Below the pieces are notes generated by a model. It had not been told where the DNA came from, searched no databases, and was given only the letters and a program-made list of their open reading frames with translations. This document shows positions 1 to 6,934 of a stretch of 11,218 nt of DNA, piece after piece (within the stretch, counting starts at the first letter, position 1; every line of letters starts with the position of its first letter). This stretch comes from UMGS1601 sp964617585 (GTDB lineage: Bacteria > Bacillota > Clostridia > Oscillospirales > Ruminococcaceae). A program made the position numbers and the translations under genes. Location: positions 1 to 11,218 of the forward strand of contig CAZTXS010000037.1 of NCBI GenBank assembly GCA_964617585.1. The letters are read 5' to 3'.

Positions 1-209
1 TGGCTTTTTCCGTAACCGAAAACGGCACAGGGAACGTATTTCCCGTAATTGCCGACACCTCAAAAATCCTTTCCGAGCGCATAAAAAGAGGCGGGAAAAT
101 TGAAATTGTCGGAACACTTTTTACACGGAAAATCAAAGAAAGCGGAAAAACAAAATGCTTGAAAACTGTATATTTAAACAGCTTTCGGCAGATGAATAAA
201 GGAAGGTAA
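1..209 (+). CDS. C-terminal fragment of an OB-fold, SSB-like protein (partial)
   Basis: The reading frame is open from the left edge (first full codon at base 3) to a TAA at 207-209, giving 68 residues; the start lies outside the window. The visible part has the pattern typical of the end of an OB fold: an aliphatic strand (VFPVIAD), a helix (ILSERIKRGG), then a beta strand and turn reading KIEIVGTLFTRKI, a KESGKTK hairpin, and a last strand (LKTVYLNSF). This matches how bacterial single-stranded DNA binding proteins end their core (a lone 'KGQRVAVEGRL'-like strand followed by an 'xxDGxxR' hairpin), but it lacks the acidic, Pro/Phe-ending tail of housekeeping SSB. SSB-like proteins of this sort are common on plasmids and integrative elements, so it may mark an element next to the minus-strand operon. 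It converges on the RyR gene. The family call is tentative because only a third to a half of the protein is visible. Confidence 0.5.
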   Translation, partial: AFSVTENGTGNVFPVIADTSKILSERIKRGGKIEIVGTLFTRKIKESGKTKCLKTVYLNSFRQMNKGR

Positions 210-213
210 CGAT

Positions 214-295
214 ATGTACGAATAAAAAGCAGTATCTGTCCATAAGAGAAAAATGTTCTGTCAATAATTTCATGCGTCATGTGCTGCTTGTATAA
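214..295 (+). pseudogene. Possible frameshifted small ORF after the SSB-like gene
   Basis: A good ribosome binding site (AAGGAAGG, 199-206) precedes an ATG at 214, but this frame stops after three codons (MYE, TAA at 223-225). The frame that starts at 221 continues with a protein-like sequence of 24 residues, beginning NKKQYLSIREK and ending MRHVLLV, and stops at TAA 293-295. That frame has no start codon of its own. The simplest reading is one small gene interrupted by a single frameshift in the A-rich stretch 221-228, either a true lesion or a sequencing slip. I do not recognise the product. The alternative is that the similarity to a real peptide is chance. Confidence 0.2.
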
Positions 296-323
296 ACGTT
301 TTTTTTACGGGATTATTTATATT

Positions 324-620
324 CTAAAAGAGGTTCTTATTTTTTTTTTCAATTCTGTATCCCAGCTTGATCATTACCTTTACAACTTCAATTGCTGTAT
401 TTCGGTCATAATCCTTTTCGCTTTCGGAAAGCTCGTTATATGGGACAAGACATGGCGTGGTTTTACATCCGTCGTCGCGGCTTTCACCATAAGTCCACCC
501 CTCCGAAATACGTTCTTTTGCCCAGATATTATGCACATTTTCCGCAATTACTTCTGTCAGACGGAGCACATCCTCCGACAGCTTTATATCCGATGTATCT
601 ATAGGATCGGGTACAAACAA
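324..620 (-). CDS. RyR (ryanodine receptor repeat) domain protein
   Basis: This 98-residue protein consists almost entirely of one RyR domain (about residues 22-92). The hallmarks are a helix with VHNIWAKERISEG, then GWTYG, then RDD.CKTTPCLVPY, then LSESEKDYDRNTA, and a last helix ending in LGYRI. In animals this repeat occurs in ryanodine-receptor calcium channels. Stand-alone bacterial copies are known and have been linked by comparative genomics to nucleotide-sensing and conflict systems. No enzyme motif is visible, so a binding role is most likely. The start is a TTG (618-620): a stop codon lies three codons upstream in frame, and an AAGGAG sits 9 nt before the TTG. It is the last gene of the operon, 68 bp after the DHH gene, which places it with the nucleotide-handling genes. 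The C-terminus is lysine rich, and its codons form a run of A's (T's on the + strand at 340-349). Confidence 0.85.
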   Translation of the reverse strand: MFVPDPIDTSDIKLSEDVLRLTEVIAENVHNIWAKERISEGWTYGESRDDGCKTTPCLVPYNELSESEKDYDRNTAIEVVKVMIKLGYRIEKKNKNLF

Positions 621-629
621 ATTCTTTCA

Positions 630-635
630 CTCCTT
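630..635 (-). promoter_or_regulatory. Shine-Dalgarno site fixing the TTG start of the RyR gene
   Basis: The minus strand reads AAGGAG here, 9 nt upstream of the TTG at 618-620. The only in-frame codons between the preceding TGA stop and this TTG are AAG and AAT, so TTG is the sole start that keeps the complete RyR domain. Confidence 0.7.
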
Positions 636-688
636 GCCGCATAATCCGGAGTAAGCCGAAGAATCTATCGGCTGTCCATACAGCGGTT

Positions 689-2215
689 TTATAATTCACC
701 GCAGAAAGCCTTCCATTTAACTTGCTCATAAATTTTTGAAAAGCGCCGTCCGGATATTATATACATATCTTTCGGATCATCTACACATACCGCAAGATAG
801 TCTCCCGGCTTGCCTGACATATAATTATCCTTGTCCCATTTCGTATACAGTCTTACACGTCGATGAAGCTGTAGCGCATAAACCGATGATGATGTATTGG
901 GAACACAGCTTTTTGCGTATTCAATCAAGCTTTGCTGCTCCTGCGACGCACTTATAATACTCGGACTGTACTCGCCTTCGATTTTAAAGCTCTTATCGGA
1001 CAGCGAATATGTCCTTTCAAATTTTTCTTTTTCAATGGGGTAAATGTTTCCCTCATCGTCTATCATTATATAGATATTTTCCTTTGCCTCAATATCAAAA
1101 TCCGCCTCAAGAGTACGCACGGTAAAAAGTGTTCCCGGCCGAAAAATATCCGTACTTTTAACAAAGCCGAACACATTGCTTTTTTTCCTGCAGATATTCA
1201 TTGTAGACAGATTCGGAGCATAGCTTTCGGCATAAATAACATCAACATTTTCAAAATATTCGGAAATCATTTTGTTAAAATAGGCAGTAGGCTCGTCTGC
1301 GTCAATTTCCGTATGCTTTTCGGCGGCAAGGCGAATATTGATAAATCCTCCGGCTTTGTCAGAATGTCCTCCGCCGGAGCCGATACCCTCAGAAATAAAA
1401 TCCGCGATTTCGGCGGCGTTTATCTCCTTTACGCAGCTTCTCACCGAAAATTTAATTCCACCCGAAACCTTACAACAGACAAGACTTATTTTGACGGAAT
1501 CAACTTTAATAACAAGGTCGCTTATAAACCCGAGAATGTTTGGGTCACATTCCTCGGTGCGAACCGAGGCAAAATGATATTTGGCATTGCAGCTTATACG
1601 ATTCAGAGCATCTCCCGCTATACGAAGCTCCGGCAGCGACAGATTGGAATTTATAAGCAGAGAAAATACAGCTCTGTCATATTGGGCAAAATCTCTGAGG
1701 TCGCGGTCAGCGGGATGACTCAATTCCTTCATTTCGTCCGTATCGGTATAAAGTCCGTAATACAATGCCGTTGCGAGCTTTTTTTCTGCGTTGAAATCAT
1801 AGCCCGCCTCGTTCAGCAGCACCGCTATCACGGATGAGCAGCTGCCGTATGAAGGCCGTATATCATACATCGGCGAATTTGCATATACGCCGGCATGATG
1901 GTCGATTGCAGCGTAATTTTCAGCCTCAAAATCCGCAGTATTGCTTTCTCCGTGGACACAATCCGCGGTAATGAGCAATTCGGGTTTTGTGACAATTTTT
2001 TCCAAATACTCTATGGGAATGTCCAGCTTTTCAATCATAATAAGCAAATTCGACTTGCTTATCTTTTTACTTCCACCGTATACAAGGCGGGGCTTTTTTC
2101 CGTTAGCTGTCAGATAGCAGTAAAGCCCATACCCCGAAGCAATAGTATCGGCATCGGGGAAATTATGGCATTGTATCACAATGCTGTTATATTTGAGCAG
2201 TTCACTCAACTTCAT
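689..2215 (-). CDS. DHH/DHHA1 phosphoesterase with a duplicated C-terminal module
   Basis: This 508-residue protein belongs to the DHH superfamily of Mn2+-dependent phosphodiesterases (NrnA nanoRNase, c-di-AMP hydrolases). All metal-binding motifs are visible: HNFPDAD (H17, D21, D23), ITADC (D85), IDHH (D105, H106, H107) and YTDTD (D158). The DHHA1 substrate-binding motif GSGGGH (H284) and KAGG follow. It is therefore probably an active phosphodiesterase acting on short oligonucleotides, pNp-type molecules or cyclic dinucleotides; the substrate cannot be read from sequence. Residues after about 345 are not part of a standard NrnA. They contain two related modules, about 348-404 (ending with YIMIDDEGNIYPI, then FERTY) and about 452-498 (PGDYLAVCVDD, then MYIISGRRFSKIYE). 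I chose the ATG at 2213-2215 over the in-frame GTG at 2222-2224, because an AGGG lies 8 nt before the ATG and overlaps the GTG. It follows TIR-A by 32 bp, within the same operon. Confidence 0.9.
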   Translation of the reverse strand: MKLSELLKYNSIVIQCHNFPDADTIASGYGLYCYLTANGKKPRLVYGGSKKISKSNLLIMIEKLDIPIEYLEKIVTKPELLITADCVHGESNTADFEAENYAAIDHHAGVYANSPMYDIRPSYGSCSSVIAVLLNEAGYDFNAEKKLATALYYGLYTDTDEMKELSHPADRDLRDFAQYDRAVFSLLINSNLSLPELRIAGDALNRISCNAKYHFASVRTEECDPNILGFISDLVIKVDSVKISLVCCKVSGGIKFSVRSCVKEINAAEIADFISEGIGSGGGHSDKAGGFINIRLAAEKHTEIDADEPTAYFNKMISEYFENVDVIYAESYAPNLSTMNICRKKSNVFGFVKSTDIFRPGTLFTVRTLEADFDIEAKENIYIMIDDEGNIYPIEKEKFERTYSLSDKSFKIEGEYSPSIISASQEQQSLIEYAKSCVPNTSSSVYALQLHRRVRLYTKWDKDNYMSGKPGDYLAVCVDDPKDMYIISGRRFSKIYEQVKWKAFCGEL

Positions 2216-2223
2216 AATAAACA

Positions 2224-2227
2224 CCCT
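2224..2227 (-). promoter_or_regulatory. Shine-Dalgarno site favouring the ATG start of the DHH gene
   Basis: AGGG on the minus strand lies 8 nt before the ATG at 2213-2215. It overlaps the alternative in-frame GTG (2222-2224), which would otherwise add three residues (MFI). Confidence 0.5.
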
Positions 2228-2247
2228 AACTTAAACTTTTAAAGACT

Positions 2248-3036
2248 TCAAAGGACACCCGCTATGAACCCAATAATAAAAGCAAAGCCTTCAAACGAGA
2301 TGAAAATAATACCTATGATCTTTCCCGCCTTGGCTTTGTTGTTTACAACGCCGTCCTTCTTTGCCAACGATGACAGAATAATAGCCGCTATACTTAAAGG
2401 AAAACTTATTATATCCAAATCGCATATCAATAACGCCAACGAAAGTATGCCGCATATTAAAGATGCTACAGCTTTTCTTTTTCCTATTATTTCCCGCTGA
2501 GATGCATGATAAATATCAGTGCTTGTCGGAGCAATTTGTACCGATGAATGATTGCTGTCGTTCATTTCTGTCTGCTGTTTGCTTGAGAAAACACGGCAAA
2601 CATTTATACCGTCAGCCTCGATAATTTTTTGATAGAAATCAAGTTCTCTTGCGTAGGTGTATTTATGTATGGCCTGCAGACGGTTCAGCCGCATACTCAT
2701 TCCCTCAGGCAGCTTAGTGTCTTTCAGGTATACAAGCAGACGCGGCTTGTCCTTGTCTCTGGCAAAGTTCAACTCATCCCTGCAGTTTTCCGATTCCAGA
2801 TATTCATCGCTTATAAAAGCAATGAAATATGCACAGCCCGTTATGTGTGAGGCAATATTCTCGTCCCACTCCGTACCCGGATCTATTCCCATGTCGTACC
2901 ATACGCGAAACTCCAATTGCTGCAGCTTTGAGATTATTTCCATTACCTCATCACTGTTCCTGTGGGAATAGCTTATAAACATATAAGGCTGATTTCCTTT
3001 ATATGGATTTACCAAACCAATATTTTGCTGATTCAT
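2248..3036 (-). CDS. TIR-domain membrane protein A
   Basis: This 262-residue protein carries a TIR domain at about residues 17-148. The signs are MFISYSHRNSD (strand A), FRVWYD followed by a canonical BB-loop stretch with PG..W (residues 53-57), YFIAFIS, and SENCRDELNFA. The Glu in the last motif (E88) sits where NADase TIR domains carry the catalytic Glu. A polar linker (about 150-186) leads to three hydrophobic segments, about 187-205, 208-225 and 238-261, arranged like the DUF4190 membrane domain. The TIR domain should therefore be held on the cytoplasmic face of the membrane. NAD+ cleavage or cyclic ADP-ribose production is known for many prokaryotic TIR domains and is inferred here. The start is supported by GGAGG 9 nt upstream. 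It is a paralogue of the next gene upstream (TIR-B), with the same architecture, which suggests tandem duplication. Confidence 0.9.
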   Translation of the reverse strand: MNQQNIGLVNPYKGNQPYMFISYSHRNSDEVMEIISKLQQLEFRVWYDMGIDPGTEWDENIASHITGCAYFIAFISDEYLESENCRDELNFARDKDKPRLLVYLKDTKLPEGMSMRLNRLQAIHKYTYARELDFYQKIIEADGINVCRVFSSKQQTEMNDSNHSSVQIAPTSTDIYHASQREIIGKRKAVASLICGILSLALLICDLDIISFPLSIAAIILSSLAKKDGVVNNKAKAGKIIGIIFISFEGFAFIIGFIAGVL

Positions 3037-3132
3037 TAAAATAAGCCTCCGTTTTACAAAGTCTCTGCCCGCTAACTGCTTTGCTGTAGCAACATGAAGA
3101 TTTAAATAAGCTCAAATGGAAAACGATCGGAT

Positions 3133-3969
3133 CTATCCGAAAACATGACCTAAAATATAATCAAAAAAAGTATCTATCCAGCTTAATCCTCTTGAGCCAA
3201 TTTCATCGATTCCATTCAGTGCTTGATCTATAACTAAGGATATAATAACACACGGTACGGATATGATAAGAAATATAATGCCCATGATATTTGCAAATTT
3301 TCTTATACCGCTATTATTTCCGTTATGCTTAGACAATGATGCCAGAACAATGGCCGCAATGTTTAAAATAAGCGAGGCAATCGGAGCCGACGTTATAAGC
3401 AGGAACGAAACGATACAGCAGATCAACGCCGCAACAGCTTTTTTCTTCCCGTTCTGATCCGCTAAAATTCCACTATGCGTCCGCTCATTTTTGGGAACTG
3501 AGGCAGGCGTAACGGATTCATGCGGCGCGGAAACGGATGCGGATGCGGGCGTATTGTCCGGCATATGCTCTGCGGATCCTCTGCATACATTTATCCCATT
3601 GACTTCAATTATCTTCTGGTAGAAGTCAATCTCTTTCTGATAAGCATATTTATGTATGGATGGAATATTGTTCAGAGCATTCGGGATTTGCATTTCATTC
3701 ATATATATCAGAAGACGCGGCTTGCCTTTGTCGTGAGCATAGTTAAGCTCGTCCCTACACCTCTCCGAAGCAAGATAATCACTGCTCATAAACGCTATAA
3801 AATACGAGCAGTTTTCAATACGAAGGCCGGAATCCTTTGTAAACGCGGCATCTGTTTTCGCGCTGCTGTCATACCATATGCGAAATTCCAACTGTTTCAA
3901 GCGTGACACAGCTTTCATTACTTCATCTCTGTTTTTATATGAATAGCTTATAAATAAATAATTCTCCAT
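3133..3969 (-). CDS. TIR-domain membrane protein B
   Basis: This 278-residue protein has the same plan as TIR-A: a TIR domain at about residues 3-130 (YLFISYSYKNRDE; FRIWYD; YFIAFMS; SERCRDELNYA with E74 at the NADase Glu position; the shared sequence DFYQKIIE..GINVCR closes the domain). A Pro/Ser/Ala-rich linker (about 131-172) precedes three hydrophobic segments, about 178-192, 195-213 and 225-247, and a short tail. The domain cores of the two proteins are clearly similar, but the BB loop after WYD (about residues 35-50) differs completely: TIR-B lacks the PG..W pattern of TIR-A. The two may therefore differ in assembly or in activity. The ATG at 3967-3969 has AAGGA 8 nt before it. It lies 23 bp after the PP2C gene and 96 bp before TIR-A. 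Confidence 0.9.
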   Translation of the reverse strand: MENYLFISYSYKNRDEVMKAVSRLKQLEFRIWYDSSAKTDAAFTKDSGLRIENCSYFIAFMSSDYLASERCRDELNYAHDKGKPRLLIYMNEMQIPNALNNIPSIHKYAYQKEIDFYQKIIEVNGINVCRGSAEHMPDNTPASASVSAPHESVTPASVPKNERTHSGILADQNGKKKAVAALICCIVSFLLITSAPIASLILNIAAIVLASLSKHNGNNSGIRKFANIMGIIFLIISVPCVIISLVIDQALNGIDEIGSRGLSWIDTFFDYILGHVFG

Positions 3970-3992
3970 TTATCATCCTTCGTTCCAATCAT

Positions 3993-4715
3993 TTATTTTA
4001 TTATTATTGTCAAAAGAGACAAGTTATCGTTCCCGCCGTTTATCCTCTCCATTATGCGAAGCATAAGCAGTTCTGACCATTGCTGTGCGGTTTCCGATTT
4101 CAGAAAATCAATCAGTATTTCCTCATCGCGCAAATATTCCCAAGCGCCGTCTGAGCAAAGAAAAAAAGCGTCCCCTTTGCCTATTTCAACAGTTGGAGAA
4201 TATATCTCCGGCTTATATCTTTCCCTGCCGCCAAGCGTTCTTAAAAGGCCGGACTGATCCTCATCAAAAGCTATCTGTTCACGAGTTATCTCACCCGATT
4301 TGTATTTTTTAAACGCCACGGAATGGTCATTTGTACAGTAGGCAAATTCATTTCCGTGAATTACATATACTCTTGAATCACCCGAATTCGCGCATACCGC
4401 CTTGCTTCCGCTTACAGCAAGAGCCGCAACGGTAGTCTTCATTACTGCGTTCATTTCGCTTTGAAGGGCAAGAATACTGTTGTTTGCTTCCTCGAACCTT
4501 CTGTTAAGCTCCTCGGAAATATCCTCCGCATCGTTATTCCAATCGGAAATGATCGTTTCCACAGCTTTACCTGAAGCCATATTCCCGAGCGTATGACCTC
4601 CAAGACCGTCTGCGACCACGAATATGCCCCCGCTATCGTCATATCGGCTCCCTATACAGTCTTCGTTACAGTCCCGACCGCCCTTGCTTGTGTATTCATA
4701 AACATCAAATTTCAT
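3993..4715 (-). CDS. PP2C-family Ser/Thr phosphatase B
   Basis: This 240-residue protein is a complete, minimal PP2C (PPM) phosphatase of the bacterial PrpC/Stp type. The metal-binding and structural motifs are all present: RDCNED (residues 14-19), VVADGLGG (33-40, metal ligand D36), TTVAAL (94-99), NSGDSR (110-115), LLRTLGG (157-163), CSDG (187-190, D189) and NDN (229-231, D230). There is no membrane segment, so it acts in the cytoplasm and presumably removes phosphate from targets of the operon's kinase. The ATG directly follows the stop codon of the upstream gene (TAAATG, no gap) and has only a weak ribosome binding site, which points to translational coupling with the pseudoprotease/FHA gene. 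The next gene downstream is TIR-B. It differs in sequence and length from the operon's other PP2C, so the pair does not look like a recent duplication. Confidence 0.95.
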   Translation of the reverse strand: MKFDVYEYTSKGGRDCNEDCIGSRYDDSGGIFVVADGLGGHTLGNMASGKAVETIISDWNNDAEDISEELNRRFEEANNSILALQSEMNAVMKTTVAALAVSGSKAVCANSGDSRVYVIHGNEFAYCTNDHSVAFKKYKSGEITREQIAFDEDQSGLLRTLGGRERYKPEIYSPTVEIGKGDAFFLCSDGAWEYLRDEEILIDFLKSETAQQWSELLMLRIMERINGGNDNLSLLTIIIK

Positions 4716-6092
4716 TTACTTCACCACTTCAACTCTGCAAACATTTGACTTATCTCCAACATAGAAGCTGCAGCCCGACTTCAGCGAAAGAGAAGCTTTT
4801 GCGGGTACCTGCTGACCGCCGATAAGATATGTACCATAGGTTGAGCCAAGGTCTGTAAGAGTAAAAATATCCGTTTCGGAATCATAGCTTACAGAGCAAT
4901 GGACACAGCTTACGCCGGGTGTCCCTTCCTCGAACACTATTACACAGCTTGAGAGGTCTCTCCCTATGACGACAGGAGCCTTCCCTACAGGAAACGTCTT
5001 TCCGTTATGCTGCGCGGACATGGAGCGGATAAACGCCTTTTTCGCCGATGTATGCTGTGCGTACGGAGCGGCCTGCGCCGGTGGAACGACCGGAACAGAC
5101 GGCTTTGTATCCGTTGCCGCAGAAGGTGTTTTTTTAGGCAGAGCAGCTTTCTTTTTAACCGCAAAAGCTATGGCAACCGCAACAAGAGCGGCGCATATAA
5201 CAGCTATAACAATAACTGCCGTATTGCCTCCTGCTTTCTTATAAGGTATACCATTTTTGTCAAGGAACTTCATAAGCTCACCTGAACTGATAGCACGGCA
5301 ATTTCTTACATCATCTGATGATACTTCGGTTATATTTACCCCAAGAACCTCCCCATCTTCATTTACAATAGGTCCGCCGGGACTTATATTCTGCAAAGCG
5401 GTTTCAATTGAAATTTTTTCAACTCCCTTATCATCCGTGAAAATCTGTGCAATTGTGCCGTCATCAATGGTGAAATCGCCCAACGTTTGTTTGCCGTCAA
5501 GCAGGTTGTCAGGATAACCCGCGACATATGCAACGTCGCCTGCGTCTACATCGGAAACGGAAGCAATTTTCAGCGCATATTTGCCTTTAGTCGATTCCTG
5601 TATCTTCAGCACCGCAAGGTCAAGTCCATCGTTTCCTTCATAGCATTCAACGGTTGCTATATCGTAGCTGCCATCCGAATAGTATATCCTCAGCTCGCAG
5701 CTTACGGCTTCAATCGTATATTTAATGCCCAGAAAGCTTTGAGAGGATTCATCAATAATTTCCGAATATAATCCGTCTCTGAGGTATTCCATATACTCTT
5801 TTATAACACTATAGCTTGTCACAATATACTGCGGATTATTGCCGCTTCCCAGAAAAAAGCCAGACCCCTTGTACAGTTCAATTTCATCAATATGTTCAGA
5901 ACTCTTAATAATAGCTAAAGCTTCTTCAATGTAACTAACGTCTTCAAGATGTAATGCAACAGACACGGTGCTTTCAATGACATCATTGTTGTCAAAAGCG
6001 GAAACGTCTAAGGTAAATACAGACAATATCGATGCCAAAGCAGTGAAAATTGCTGTGCAGACAGCTGCGAGTTTTAAACCTGTTGAATTCAT
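4716..6092 (-). CDS. Membrane protein: inactive trypsin-like ectodomain + cytoplasmic FHA
   Basis: This 458-residue protein starts with a signal peptide (about residues 1-32, ending VSA). An extracytoplasmic trypsin-like (DegP/HtrA fold) domain follows at about 40-287, then a membrane segment (290-312), a KKK stop-transfer cluster, a Pro/Ala linker, and an FHA domain (about 357-454). The protease part keeps GSGFF (76-80), the Asp motif DLAVLKI (D158) and the GGPIVN strand with VLGVN. The catalytic positions are changed: the usual TN.HV reads TSYSV (Ser95 in place of His), and the usual GNSGGP reads SPGGP, with Pro238 where the nucleophile Ser belongs. It is probably a pseudoprotease, i.e. a binding or sensing domain. 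The FHA part has IGRD (376-379), S..H (S395, H398; the usual Arg after the Ser is Cys396) and GSTYGT (416-421). It would read phospho-Thr made by the operon's kinase. The start was chosen at the ATG 6090-6092, not the in-frame TTG at 6116, because AAAGGAG lies 8 nt before it. Confidence 0.85.
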   Translation of the reverse strand: MNSTGLKLAAVCTAIFTALASILSVFTLDVSAFDNNDVIESTVSVALHLEDVSYIEEALAIIKSSEHIDEIELYKGSGFFLGSGNNPQYIVTSYSVIKEYMEYLRDGLYSEIIDESSQSFLGIKYTIEAVSCELRIYYSDGSYDIATVECYEGNDGLDLAVLKIQESTKGKYALKIASVSDVDAGDVAYVAGYPDNLLDGKQTLGDFTIDDGTIAQIFTDDKGVEKISIETALQNISPGGPIVNEDGEVLGVNITEVSSDDVRNCRAISSGELMKFLDKNGIPYKKAGGNTAVIVIAVICAALVAVAIAFAVKKKAALPKKTPSAATDTKPSVPVVPPAQAAPYAQHTSAKKAFIRSMSAQHNGKTFPVGKAPVVIGRDLSSCVIVFEEGTPGVSCVHCSVSYDSETDIFTLTDLGSTYGTYLIGGQQVPAKASLSLKSGCSFYVGDKSNVCRVEVVK

Positions 6093-6100
6093 TTTACTAA

Positions 6101-6107
6101 CTCCTTT
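6101..6107 (-). promoter_or_regulatory. Shine-Dalgarno site fixing the ATG of the pseudoprotease/FHA gene
   Basis: AAAGGAG on the minus strand lies 8 nt before the ATG at 6090-6092. This start also leaves a clean signal peptide, whereas the upstream in-frame TTG (6114-6116) would add eight charged residues and has no such site. Confidence 0.7.
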
Positions 6108-6124
6108 TCTTTTCAATATGCTGT

Positions 6125-6934
6125 TTATTTACATCTTATGACAAGCGCTGTATAATTATCCTGATTTGGTACACCCCGCTCACCGATATGCTTTTCCAGC
6201 CTGAGACAGTTATCCTGCGGATTTGCCCAGGCAAGCGCCTCGATAATATCACTATCGTCAAGCACCCCGCCCACGCCATCGGAGCAGGCAAGAAGCACAT
6301 CTTCCTTTCGCAGGTTAAGCGGACGCACGGCTATGTCAACATCCGAAAGTCCCGGCATTCCCAAAAACTGAGAGAGCGCAGCTGCCTCGGGATCCTCGCG
6401 GCAGCTTTGTGTTTCGGTGCTGCCACTGCGTATATTTTCTAAATAAAGGCTGTGACATATGGTATGATGGCGGTTCAGACGATAAAGGCTACCGTCCCTG
6501 TAAAGATACAGAAAACTGTCTCCAACGCAAGCAAAATACAGCTTTTCATGAAAAATTATGCCGATAACAGCGGTGCTTCCGCCGTCCCCTTCAAGAGTGC
6601 GCTCAATATCGGCGGAGGCGTTAAAGACTGCCTCTTTAAGCTGTTCGGGAATTTTTCCCCGCCTGTCCATACCGAAGAAAAAATTACGAAATCTGCCTAT
6701 TGCTTTTTCGCTCGCGTCTTTTCCACCCTTCATTCCGCCCATTCCGTCGCATACCGCGAACATCATGCCTGATTTGTTGTACATCTGCTTATCAAGGGCA
6801 TTTACAAGGGTGAAGGAATCCTGCTGTTCAGCTCTTGAACCGATTCCCTGCAAATTACCCGTTTCATAGTGAAGTCCGCAGCTTGCTGTTTCCGGACTTA
6901 CTGTTTTCCCATATTCTTTTTTTGGCGCGTTCAT
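6125..6934 (-). CDS. PP2C-family Ser/Thr phosphatase A
   Basis: This 269-residue protein is a PP2C/PPM phosphatase. Motifs in order are GSRAEQQDS (residues 32-40), AVCDGMGG (60-67, metal ligand D63), GGSTAV (118-123), CVGDS (136-140), SQFLG (188-192), ACSDGVGG (216-223, D219) and NQDNYTALVI (257-266, D259). The metal-binding Asp residues are intact, so it should be active. It is cytoplasmic, with no membrane segment. The RHHT stretch (155-158) takes the place of the usual DHS/DHT. Its ATG overlaps the TGA of the zinc-ribbon/FHA gene by one base and no strong ribosome binding site precedes it, so translation is probably coupled. The pairing FHA-PP2C next to a kinase gene suggests the two are read as one regulatory unit, with this phosphatase resetting the kinase or the FHA protein. 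Confidence 0.95.
   Translation of the reverse strand: MNAPKKEYGKTVSPETASCGLHYETGNLQGIGSRAEQQDSFTLVNALDKQMYNKSGMMFAVCDGMGGMKGGKDASEKAIGRFRNFFFGMDRRGKIPEQLKEAVFNASADIERTLEGDGGSTAVIGIIFHEKLYFACVGDSFLYLYRDGSLYRLNRHHTICHSLYLENIRSGSTETQSCREDPEAAALSQFLGMPGLSDVDIAVRPLNLRKEDVLLACSDGVGGVLDDSDIIEALAWANPQDNCLRLEKHIGERGVPNQDNYTALVIRCK

Noticed and set aside
260..345. Intrinsic terminator at the end of the operon
   Set aside because: There are T and A runs on both strands, but no stem with convincing pairing precedes them in either direction; the longest T run (340-349) lies within the RyR coding end.
529..729. Minus-strand frame of 66 codons overlapping the RyR and DHH genes
   Set aside because: It overlaps the start of the RyR gene and the end of the DHH gene in another frame. 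The GTG that shares the AAGGAG region would only read this shadow frame, while the RyR frame encodes a clear domain.
932..1837. Open plus-strand frame of 301 codons
   Set aside because: It lies antisense to the DHH gene, whose catalytic motifs are unmistakable. The plus-strand product has no recognisable domain and no ribosome binding site was found.
4716..6092. Active HtrA/DegP protease
   Set aside because: Catalytic His and Ser positions are Ser and Pro, and there is no PDZ domain; an FHA domain is found instead.
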